Positions 8,111 to 14,170 of a stretch of DNA of 19,695 bases are shown here, piece after piece. A program made the position numbers and the translations under genes. The DNA comes from Streptococcaceae bacterium (GTDB lineage: Bacteria > Bacillota > Bacilli > Lactobacillales > Streptococcaceae). How positions within the stretch are numbered: the stretch's first letter is position 1; each line of letters begins with the position of its first letter. Under the pieces are notes generated by a model. It had not been told where the DNA came from, made no database searches, and saw only the letters and a list, made by a program, of their open reading frames with translations. The stretch covers positions 1 to 19,695 of the forward strand of contig JAITWV010000292.1 of the NCBI GenBank assembly GCA_031285105.1, written 5' to 3'.

Positions 8111-8224
8111 GTGCTAAAATCAAGTGCTTTGATATTGAAAATTTTCTCTTTCATGCAAGGTTCTGCGCATGCGTTGGTTCTGCATGAAAAGAAAATTCTT
8201 CAATATCAGCTTGATTGTGCCCGA
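8111..8224. repeat. Palindromic element copy C, tandem with copy B
   Basis: The element is 114 bp, has the same GGTGCTAA start and GTGCCCG end as copy B, and lies 8 bp after it. ATCAAG (8120-8125) pairs with CTTGAT (8211-8216), and GATATTGAA (8132-8140) pairs with TTCAATATC (8200-8208). TCATGCA pairs with TGCATGA next to the apex. The apex is GGTTCT, a GCGCATGCG core, then GGTTCT. Compared with copy B, both partners of many pairs have changed together, which points to selection on the structure or to an old duplication with compensated change. Confidence 0.8.
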
Positions 8225-8234
8225 TAATTTTTAA

Positions 8235-8271
8235 AAAAGGGTGTAGGGAATCTCCCGCACCCTTTTCTTTT
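8235..8271 (+). terminator. Intrinsic terminator between dnaK and dnaJ
   Basis: AAAAGGGTG and CACCCTTTT form the stem, extended inside by GGGA and TCCC around a 3-nt ATC loop, and followed by CTTTT. This is a strong GC-cored hairpin that would end or greatly reduce read-through from dnaK into dnaJ. Confidence 0.85.
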
Positions 8272-8283
8272 AGTAAGATAAAA

Positions 8284-8292
8284 TGCTATAAT
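8284..8292 (+). promoter_or_regulatory. Extended -10 promoter for dnaJ
   Basis: TG-C-TATAAT gives a perfect -10 hexamer (8287-8292) with the TGn extension. The -35 region (about 8264-8269, TTTCTT) is weak, as is common for extended -10 promoters. It lies just after the terminator and 40 bp before the dnaJ start codon, with no CIRCE site nearby. Confidence 0.6.
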
Positions 8293-8332
8293 TGACAACG
8301 CTAAATTAAAAGTAAGAAGGGAAGTACTAAAT

Positions 8333-9502
8333 ATGGCGGATAAGCGCGATTACTATGAAGTCCTAGGTCTAAGTAAGGGAGCAAGTGACGACCAGATTAA
8401 AAAAGCATATCGTAAACTTTCCAAGCAATATCACCCGGATATTAATAAAGAAGCAGGTGCTGAAGATAAGTTTAAAGAAGTTTCTGAAGCTTACGAAATA
8501 TTAAGTGATCCTCAGAAAAAAGCAGCTTATAATCAATATGGTCATGCAGGCACTGATCCAAGTTATGGCTATGGTCAAGGTGGCAGATTTGGTGGCTTCT
8601 CAGGTTTTGGTGGAGGCGGTAGTGCTGGTTTTGATTTTGATGACATTTTAGGATCATTTTTTGGAGGCGGTGGTGGCTTTGGTTCACAATCTCGTGTCAA
8701 TCCAAATGCCCCAAGACAAGGAAATGACTTATCTTACCGTGTAAATCTTGAATTTGAAGAAGCTATTTTCGGCACTGAAAAAGAAGTAGAATATGCTCGT
8801 GAAGACAATTGTGGCACTTGTCATGGAACAGGCGCAAAACCAGGTACAAGCCCAGTAACGTGTTCAAAATGTCATGGGCAAGGACGTATTAATGTGGAAC
8901 GTCAAACACCTCTTGGACGTATGGTTACGCAACAAGTTTGTGATGTATGTCATGGAAGTGGAAATGAAATCAAAGATAAATGTGTAACTTGTCACGGTGA
9001 TGGTCATGTTTCACAAACACATAAAATTAAAGTGAATGTACCAGCTGGTGTCGATGATGGGCAGCAAATGCGCTTAACAGGTAGTGGTGAAGCTGGACGT
9101 AATGGTGGACCTTATGGTGATTTATACGTGGTCTTTAGTGTGAAACCAAGTGAGAAATTCCAACGTGATGGAGCGGATATTTACTTTGAAATGCCAATTA
9201 ACTTCGCCCAAGCAGCCTTAGGTGATGAAATTGATATTCCAACTGTTCATGGCGATGTGAAGTTGAAAGTTCCAGCAGGGACCCAAACAGGTACGAAATT
9301 TAGACTACGTGGCAAAGGTGCACCTCGTTTGCGTGGCAATGGAGTTGGGGATCAAACGGTGATTACCAAAGTTGTAACCCCGCAAAGCATGAATCATGAA
9401 CAAAAAGAAGCTTTAAGAGCATTTGCTAAAGCGACAGGTACATCGGTTAACGAGCCAGATGATAGCTTATTTGGTAAGGTGTTTGGTAAGAAGAAAAAAT
9501 AA
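8333..9502 (+). CDS. dnaJ: Chaperone protein DnaJ (Hsp40)
   Basis: DnaJ is the co-chaperone that delivers substrates to DnaK and stimulates its ATPase. The 389-residue protein has an N-terminal J domain with the HPD triad in YHPDINK (about 32-38), a Gly/Phe-rich region (about 75-125), and four zinc-binding CxxCHGxG repeats (CGTCHGTG, CSKCHGQG, CDVCHGSG, CVTCHGDG). The C-terminal substrate-binding domain follows, then a Lys-rich end. AGAAGGGAAG precedes the ATG. Although it follows dnaK, a terminator and two repeat elements lie between, so it is probably at least partly a separate transcription unit. Confidence 0.97.
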   Translation: MADKRDYYEVLGLSKGASDDQIKKAYRKLSKQYHPDINKEAGAEDKFKEVSEAYEILSDPQKKAAYNQYGHAGTDPSYGYGQGGRFGGFSGFGGGGSAGFDFDDILGSFFGGGGGFGSQSRVNPNAPRQGNDLSYRVNLEFEEAIFGTEKEVEYAREDNCGTCHGTGAKPGTSPVTCSKCHGQGRINVERQTPLGRMVTQQVCDVCHGSGNEIKDKCVTCHGDGHVSQTHKIKVNVPAGVDDGQQMRLTGSGEAGRNGGPYGDLYVVFSVKPSEKFQRDGADIYFEMPINFAQAALGDEIDIPTVHGDVKLKVPAGTQTGTKFRLRGKGAPRLRGNGVGDQTVITKVVTPQSMNHEQKEALRAFAKATGTSVNEPDDSLFGKVFGKKKK

Positions 9503-9510
9503 GAATGACG

Positions 9511-9545
9511 ACTTCAAACTCAGAATGTGGGTTTGAAGTTTTTTT
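9511..9545 (+). terminator. Intrinsic terminator after dnaJ
   Basis: ACTTCAAAC (9511-9519) pairs with GTTTGAAGT (9531-9539) around an 11-nt loop, and the hairpin runs directly into a seven-T tract. It starts eight bases after the dnaJ stop codon. Confidence 0.9.
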
Positions 9546-9546
9546 A

Positions 9547-9555
9547 TGGTAAAAT
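9547..9555 (+). promoter_or_regulatory. Possible extended -10 promoter for the MBL-fold gene
   Basis: TG-G-TAAAAT (-10 at 9550-9555) follows the dnaJ terminator T-run and precedes the start codon by about 33 bp. The -35 region would lie in the terminator and shows no good match, so this is a moderate call. Confidence 0.4.
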
Positions 9556-9587
9556 TAAAGAATAATAAAACGAAAGAAGGAAAAATG

Positions 9588-10217
9588 ATGATTCAAATTG
9601 CAAGAAGTGTCAATGAGGTAGCTTACGAAAATACTTATTATATCTATAATGAAGAACATGTTTTAATTGTTGATCCAGGTAGTGATACAGCAACTATTTT
9701 TTCAGCTTTAGAGCAAATTGGCAAAATACCAGCAGCGATTCTTTTAACCCATACACATTATGATCATATTTTAAGTGTGGATAAATTACGCGAAAAATAC
9801 ACGAACTTACCTGTTTATGTGCACCCACTAGAAGCAGATTGGCTAGGAGACCCGATGAAAAATTTGTCAGGTTTATCACATAATGCACATATGGAAAATT
9901 TAGTTATTCAACCAGCTGATTATTTTTTTGAAGATGAAAAATCGTATTCTATCGGTGGGATGACTTTTACCGTTGTTGAAACACCAGGACATTCTGCAGG
10001 TTCTGTTTCGTTAATTTTTAAAGATTTTGTTGTGTCAGGAGATGCGATGTTCCAAAATTCGATTGGACGTTGGGATTTACCAACTGGCAACCAAGAAACA
10101 TTACTAAATTCATGTAAGACAAGATTATTGGTTTTACCAGAAGAATTTAAAGTTTACCCAGGGCACGGCGAACCAACGACCATTGGTATGGAAAAAGAAT
10201 TTAATCCGTTCTTTTAA
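9588..10217 (+). CDS. MBL fold metallo-hydrolase, glyoxalase II-like
   Basis: This is a metallo-beta-lactamase-fold hydrolase of the GloB-like group, cytosolic enzymes that usually hydrolyse thioesters such as S-lactoylglutathione or related thiols. Over 209 residues it shows the metal motif THTHYDH (H55, H57, D59, H60), H135 in ETPGHSAGS, D152 in SGDAMF, and H193 in YPGHGEP. There is no C-terminal glyoxalase II extension, so the true substrate is uncertain. AGAAGGA at 9575-9581 fits ATG 9588 (7 nt) slightly better than the adjacent ATG 9585. The upstream in-frame ATG at 9546 overlaps the terminator T-run and promoter and is unlikely. It stands as a single gene between dnaJ and a lysozyme-like gene. 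Confidence 0.85.
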   Translation: MIQIARSVNEVAYENTYYIYNEEHVLIVDPGSDTATIFSALEQIGKIPAAILLTHTHYDHILSVDKLREKYTNLPVYVHPLEADWLGDPMKNLSGLSHNAHMENLVIQPADYFFEDEKSYSIGGMTFTVVETPGHSAGSVSLIFKDFVVSGDAMFQNSIGRWDLPTGNQETLLNSCKTRLLVLPEEFKVYPGHGEPTTIGMEKEFNPFF

Positions 10218-10291
10218 TAAAAGCTAAAAATTTCAGAAAAACTATTTTTTTTACCACCTTTTTCCTATATGATAGTCTTTGTACAAGAAAG

Positions 10292-10921
10292 ATGGTTGAA
10301 AAATTGAAATTTATTTTTAAAACAATAATTAGATTAATAACATTATTAATGATAATTGCAACCGGTGTCGTAGGTTACTATGCCTACCAAATACACCAAG
10401 ATTTTGCAAAGGTAAATAAATTTGAGCCAATAGTCATGCGCGAACTTGAAGCTAATGGTATTCCGCAATACAAAAATTTGGCGATGGCGATTATTTATAC
10501 CGAAACAAAAGGACGTGAATATGACGTGATGCAAAGTAGCGAGAGTGTTTACGGAGAACCTGGTATGTTAACGTCAAACGAAGCAAGCATCAAAGCGGGA
10601 ATTGACTTTTTAGCCCAAGCAATTAATCGAAGTAATGAAGCTGGAACGGATATTTGGACTGCCGTACAGGCGTATAATTTTGGTCTTGCTTATATTGATT
10701 ATATCGCACAAAATGGTGGTATTCATACAGTAAAATTGGCTAAAACGTATTCAAGAAAAGTAGTTGCGCCAAGTTTGGGAAACACAACAGGAAAAACATA
10801 CACCTATAATCACCCAATAGCTTTTTTATATAAACGTCAGACTTTATATGTAAATGGTGGAAATTTTTATTACGCGAAGATTGTGCAGTTAAATGAACGC
10901 TTATTTCGAATATTAGGATGA
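10292..10921 (+). CDS. Membrane-anchored lysozyme-like family protein
   Basis: This 209-residue protein resembles the lysozyme-like (CwlT/PF13702-type) muramidase domain that cleaves peptidoglycan glycan strands outside the cell. An N-terminal basic segment and a hydrophobic stretch (about 8-32) form a signal anchor. The probable catalytic Glu is E71 in IIYTETKG. The SSESVYGEPG segment and the AVQAYNFG motif also fit the family. The start is uncertain: AGAAAG directly touches ATG 10292 with no usable spacing, whereas a TTG at 10304 would have that segment about 9 nt upstream and begin MKFIFKTIIRL. No separate peptidase domain is present, so the role is probably wall remodelling rather than conjugation. 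Confidence 0.75.
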   Translation: MVEKLKFIFKTIIRLITLLMIIATGVVGYYAYQIHQDFAKVNKFEPIVMRELEANGIPQYKNLAMAIIYTETKGREYDVMQSSESVYGEPGMLTSNEASIKAGIDFLAQAINRSNEAGTDIWTAVQAYNFGLAYIDYIAQNGGIHTVKLAKTYSRKVVAPSLGNTTGKTYTYNHPIAFLYKRQTLYVNGGNFYYAKIVQLNERLFRILG

Positions 10922-10933
10922 GACCTAAATTAA

Positions 10934-10975
10934 GGGTCAGGCTACGAAGATATCTGTAGTCTCACCCTCTTTTTT
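10934..10975 (+). terminator. Intrinsic terminator after the lysozyme-like gene
   Basis: GGGTCAGGCTAC (10934-10945) pairs with GTAGTCTCACCC (10956-10967) with one mismatch and one G-U pair, followed by TCTTTTTT. It lies between convergent genes. The reverse orientation has only a weak T-rich tail, so it mainly serves the plus-strand gene. Confidence 0.8.
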
Positions 10976-10983
10976 ATTTTCAC

Positions 10984-11460
10984 CTATCTTTTCGCCGCAC
11001 GTAACCACATTTCAGCAGTATAAGTCCCATCACCATTATCCAGAATAAATGAAGAATTCCCAGGACCTACATAATTGTAATCAGTAATCGTTGGTAATAA
11101 GTTATTAAAAACTTCATTTGTTAGTTCATCGACAATTTTTTCTTTGTTGTTATTGGTCAAATACGCAACAATATAATTGCCTTTTAAGAAATCAAGAATT
11201 TGGGCATCTTTATAGTTAAATGAACCTAATACGCCAAAACCACGCCAAGGTTTGCCATTAATGACATAATTTACCACAAAATTAATATCTCTTTCACGTA
11301 ATTTCATGAGGCCTGCTAAATCACCATTGCCCTCAATTTCAGCTAAACGTGCGGCTACTTTTTTTGCATTACCAATGAAATCATTAAATTCACCTAATTC
11401 GACACCTAAGGCAGTAATTTGAAAATCAGATTTTACATCGACCACTCTGTATTTAATCAT
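10984..11460 (-). CDS. Probable GyrI-like/effector-binding domain protein
   Basis: This 158-residue cytosolic protein has no membrane segment and no helix-turn-helix. The pattern of a central VLGSFNYKD...FLKGNYIVAYL segment, a helix, and a C-terminal GPGNSSFILDNGDGTYTAEMWLRAAKR strand pair resembles the GyrI-like/AraC effector-binding fold, which binds small hydrophobic molecules and often ends in a EhWhPhxK-type strand. The match is by overall pattern only. AAGGAG lies 11 nt before the ATG on the minus strand. It is a single gene convergent with the lysozyme-like gene and divergent from the alcohol dehydrogenase. Confidence 0.5.
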   Translation of the reverse strand: MIKYRVVDVKSDFQITALGVELGEFNDFIGNAKKVAARLAEIEGNGDLAGLMKLRERDINFVVNYVINGKPWRGFGVLGSFNYKDAQILDFLKGNYIVAYLTNNNKEKIVDELTNEVFNNLLPTITDYNYVGPGNSSFILDNGDGTYTAEMWLRAAKR

Positions 11461-11557
11461 TTTTTATGTTCTCCTTGTCTGTTTGTTATTTTCATTTTAC
11501 ATTCAAATAAATAAAAGTGGTATTAAAATGATTTATTTGATGTATTCAAAAAAATGC

Positions 11558-11586
11558 TTAACCAATCACTTTGAAAACGTTATACT
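11558..11586 (+). promoter_or_regulatory. Candidate promoter with overlapping cre-like site for the alcohol dehydrogenase
   Basis: TTAACC (11558-11563), 17 bp, then TATACT (11581-11586) is a plausible sigma-A promoter 28 bp before the start codon. TGAAAACGTTATAC (11572-11585) matches 12 of 14 positions of the CcpA cre consensus TGWNANCGNTNWCA and overlaps the -10 box, a position typical for catabolite repression. Both calls are by eye. Confidence 0.4.
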
Positions 11587-11614
11587 TAATATAGTTAAAA
11601 GAAGGAGGAGAAAA

Positions 11615-12820
11615 ATGGAAAATTTTAGAATGTATGTACCAACGGATATTCGTTTTGGAAAAAATCGTTTAGACGAGTTACCTGAAAGCTTGGCTCAATT
11701 TGGCAAACGTGTTTTACTTGTTTATGGAGGAGGTTCAATTAAAAAAAGCGGACTTTATCAGCAAGTAATCGACTTATTAAACGCCAATGATTTTTATATC
11801 CAAGAATTATCAGGTATTGAGCCAAATCCACGTATTGAATCGGTAAATGAAGGAGCTAGTTTAATTAAAGAACACAACTTAGAAGTTATCTTAGCCGTTG
11901 GTGGTGGTTCAGTTGTTGATGCGGCTAAAGTCATGGCAGGGGCTGCTTATTATGATGGCGATGCTTGGGATTTGATTGTTAACAAAGAATTAATGTATGA
12001 CCGGAAAGCTTTACCACTAGTAGATATTTTGACCTTGGCTGCGACTGGAACAGAAATGAACCGAAATGCAGTAATTTCAAATTTAGCTATCAATGAAAAA
12101 AAAGGAACATGGGGTTGGAATTTAATCCCTCAAGTGTCTTTTCTTGACCCAACAACTACATATACAGTCAACAAATGGCAAACAGCAGCAGGAGTTGCCG
12201 ATACATTAAGTCATTTGTTCGAGCAATATTTTAATCGGACGACGGGGGTGGAATTGCAGGATAATATTGCTGAAGGAATTATGAAAACGGTGATTAAATA
12301 TGGACCAATAGCAATTGTTCAACCTGAAGATTATGATGCTAGAAGTAATTTATTATGGGCTTCAACCTTGGCTTTAAATGGTTTGACAAGTGATGGAAAA
12401 GCTGGTGGTTGGTCATGTCATACGATTGAGCATAAACTTTCAGCTTATTATGATATTACGCATGGAACAGGGCTTGCAATTATCACGCCACGTTGGATGA
12501 AGCATTGTATTGATACAGATTCTTCAACGCATGAAAAATTTGCAATTTGGGCGAAAAATGTTTTTGATATTCATGAAAAAACGAATGAGTTAACTGCTAG
12601 AAAAGGAGTTGAGACTTTATATAATTTCTTTAAACAAGAAATGCTTATCCCAATGACCTTGCAAGAAACAGGAATTCCAGATACAAAAGACGTGCTTGCA
12701 ATGAGTAGTGAAGCAGTCAATCATGGCGGATTAAATACGAATCGAATTTTTGTTCCGATGGAAATTGAAGATGTTGAAAAGATTTTACTGGAAAGTTTTG
12801 TGGAAATGAGCGAATTTTAA
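11615..12820 (+). CDS. Iron-containing alcohol dehydrogenase (butanol dehydrogenase-like)
   Basis: This is a group III iron-dependent alcohol dehydrogenase of the YugJ/YugK-BdhA type that interconverts aldehydes and alcohols with NAD(P)H during fermentation. The 401-residue protein shows the nucleotide-binding GGGS motifs (VYGGGS at 37-41 and VGGGSVVDAAK at 95-105), the TGTEMNR segment, and the iron ligands D196, H200, H269 and H283. The ATG at 11615 is used because GGAGGAG lies at 11604-11610. An open frame extends upstream to 11483, but its extra 44 residues do not resemble the family. It forms a single-gene unit with its own promoter and terminator. Cofactor preference and exact substrate cannot be read from sequence. 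Confidence 0.92.
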   Translation: MENFRMYVPTDIRFGKNRLDELPESLAQFGKRVLLVYGGGSIKKSGLYQQVIDLLNANDFYIQELSGIEPNPRIESVNEGASLIKEHNLEVILAVGGGSVVDAAKVMAGAAYYDGDAWDLIVNKELMYDRKALPLVDILTLAATGTEMNRNAVISNLAINEKKGTWGWNLIPQVSFLDPTTTYTVNKWQTAAGVADTLSHLFEQYFNRTTGVELQDNIAEGIMKTVIKYGPIAIVQPEDYDARSNLLWASTLALNGLTSDGKAGGWSCHTIEHKLSAYYDITHGTGLAIITPRWMKHCIDTDSSTHEKFAIWAKNVFDIHEKTNELTARKGVETLYNFFKQEMLIPMTLQETGIPDTKDVLAMSSEAVNHGGLNTNRIFVPMEIEDVEKILLESFVEMSEF

Positions 12821-12824
12821 ACAT

Positions 12825-12865
12825 AAAAAACGTGGAAAGAAGTTGCGAGTTTTTCCACGTTTTTT
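12825..12865. terminator. Bidirectional terminator between convergent adh and fer
   Basis: CGTGGAAA (12831-12838) pairs with TTTCCACG (12852-12859), with an A-run on the left and a T-run on the right. It can therefore end transcription from the alcohol dehydrogenase on the plus strand and from the ferredoxin gene on the minus strand. Confidence 0.85.
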
Positions 12866-12921
12866 GTATACAAATTGGTATTTAATTTTCTTGCATTTTT
12901 TGTTAAAGTAAGATTATCCTA

Positions 12922-13131
12922 TTAGTCGCGTTTTAATTCAATCGCAGCCACAGGACATTTGCGATAAGCTTGGATAACATTTGAAGTCAGCTCATTGGTT
13001 TCAAGGGATAAAGTAGTATGTTTTTTCAATAAAACAATCCCTTCATCATCATAATCAAACGTTTCAGGAGCATAGACGGCGCACAAACCACAGGCAATAC
13101 ATTTTTCAGGTATAATTTTTATTGTTGACAA
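12922..13131 (-). CDS. fer: Ferredoxin, single [4Fe-4S] cluster
   Basis: This small cytosolic electron carrier has 69 residues. Cluster ligands are C11, C14 and C17 in CIACGLC and C59 in the KCP motif, the pattern of Bacillus-type one-cluster ferredoxins. The start is taken as the TTG at 13131-13129 (minus strand) because GAGGTG lies 6 nt before it and the product begins STIKIIPEKC as expected. The frame is open further upstream to an ATG at 13200, but that would add 23 unlikely residues overlapping the divergent gene. The fer / HTH protein / recQ arrangement matches the Bacillus fer-ypbB-recS neighbourhood. Confidence 0.9.
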   Translation of the reverse strand: MSTIKIIPEKCIACGLCAVYAPETFDYDDEGIVLLKKHTTLSLETNELTSNVIQAYRKCPVAAIELKRD

Positions 13132-13156
13132 ATTTCTCACCTCATAAGGAGTATCA

Positions 13157-14170
13157 ATGTTTTCTAAAATCATTTTAGCTTTCTTTTTACATAATCTCAA
13201 GGCACGTCCCTCAAGTTTGTATCATTTATTAAAGGGCGAGTCGTCAATTTACACCAAAGTTTATGGCTTTTTTTATGATATCAGGCGATTTATAGGCATT
13301 TTTCCAAAATTGTCAAAAGAAACTTATGAAAAAACAATTGCAGACTTAGTAAAAAAGAACTATTTAGAAGAATTTGAAAATGAAGTAAGAATAACTACAA
13401 AGGGCCTTGAGTATCTGGATGATTTTTCACTAGAGAATTTTGCAAGAATTGATAATGTTAAATATGGACGTATGGACCAAGCTTTTTATCGGTATTTATT
13501 GTTTGCCATTCAAGTTGTTTCTTATGCAAGTTATCATGAAAAAGAATATATTCCATTGGAAAATTCTCCATTTTACAAAGCGACGTTGAAAAAATGGTTT
13601 CATCAAATGAAGCAGCAAAATTTGTTATTAACATTTGTTACGGAATTAACTGATATTTTAAGTCAACTACCACAAGAAACGAGTGATTATTTAGCAAGAC
13701 AATTTTCTGGTTATCAAGTATATGGAAAAATCTATCATCAATTATCGGAAAACGACAAGTATATTCAATTTTTTGAACAAAAAGAAGCACTTCATACGTT
13801 TATTGCTACCTTTGAAAAGGGAAACTATCCATGTTTGGCTTTATTGTTGGAAAAACTTTACCAAAAAAAGGGCAATACTTATCAACAAACATGGGATTTA
13901 TTTGATGAGGGACAATCGATTGAAGAAATTGCTAGGATGAAACAAGTCAAAGCACAGACGATTGAAAGCCACTTAATTCACCGAGCATTAATAGATGAAA
14001 ATTTTGTCGTTAAAAGCTATCCTAATACTCTTTTTCAAAGTTTAAAAGGACAAACAATTGAAGAATATATCCATCTGCAGTTTAAAGATTTTCCAGAATT
14101 TAAAGAAGATTTCTTTAGCTTTCGGATGATGCAACTAGATTTAATAAAGGAAATTCGTAAAAATGGATAG
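13157..14170 (+). CDS. Helix-turn-helix protein, YpbB-like, partner of RecQ
   Basis: This 337-residue cytosolic protein resembles the Bacillus YpbB family, which is usually encoded directly before a short RecQ helicase. Its C-terminal region (about 240-285, TWDLFDEGQSIEEIARMKQVKAQTIESHL) is a helix-turn-helix of the helicase-associated HTH_40 type. The N-terminal 200 residues are mostly helical with no motif I recognise. AAGGAG at 13146-13151 gives 5-nt spacing to the ATG. Its stop overlaps the recQ start by 8 bp, so the two are translationally coupled. A role with RecQ in DNA repair is inferred from this constant pairing, not from any catalytic motif. Confidence 0.75.
   Translation: MFSKIILAFFLHNLKARPSSLYHLLKGESSIYTKVYGFFYDIRRFIGIFPKLSKETYEKTIADLVKKNYLEEFENEVRITTKGLEYLDDFSLENFARIDNVKYGRMDQAFYRYLLFAIQVVSYASYHEKEYIPLENSPFYKATLKKWFHQMKQQNLLLTFVTELTDILSQLPQETSDYLARQFSGYQVYGKIYHQLSENDKYIQFFEQKEALHTFIATFEKGNYPCLALLLEKLYQKKGNTYQQTWDLFDEGQSIEEIARMKQVKAQTIESHLIHRALIDENFVVKSYPNTLFQSLKGQTIEEYIHLQFKDFPEFKEDFFSFRMMQLDLIKEIRKNG
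13172..13200 (-). promoter_or_regulatory. Promoter for ferredoxin, inside the divergent HTH gene
   Basis: On the minus strand, TTGAGA (13195-13200), a 17-bp spacer and TAAAAT (13172-13177) form a good sigma-A promoter about 40 bp upstream of the TTG start. It lies wholly inside the first 15 codons of the plus-strand HTH gene. Confidence 0.55.

Noticed and set aside
7969..8154. Minus-strand open frame across the dnaK tail and repeat elements
   Set aside because: It is explained by the palindromic repeats being open in both directions; it has no convincing start signal and its sequence is dictated by the stems.
8292..8297. TTGACA as a -35 box for dnaJ
   Set aside because: Seventeen bases downstream lies AGAAGG, part of the ribosome binding site region, with no -10 match. 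The extended -10 just upstream is a better candidate.
11483..11614. 44-residue N-terminal extension of the alcohol dehydrogenase
   Set aside because: It covers the candidate promoter, is unlike the family, and a GGAGGAG site precedes ATG 11615.
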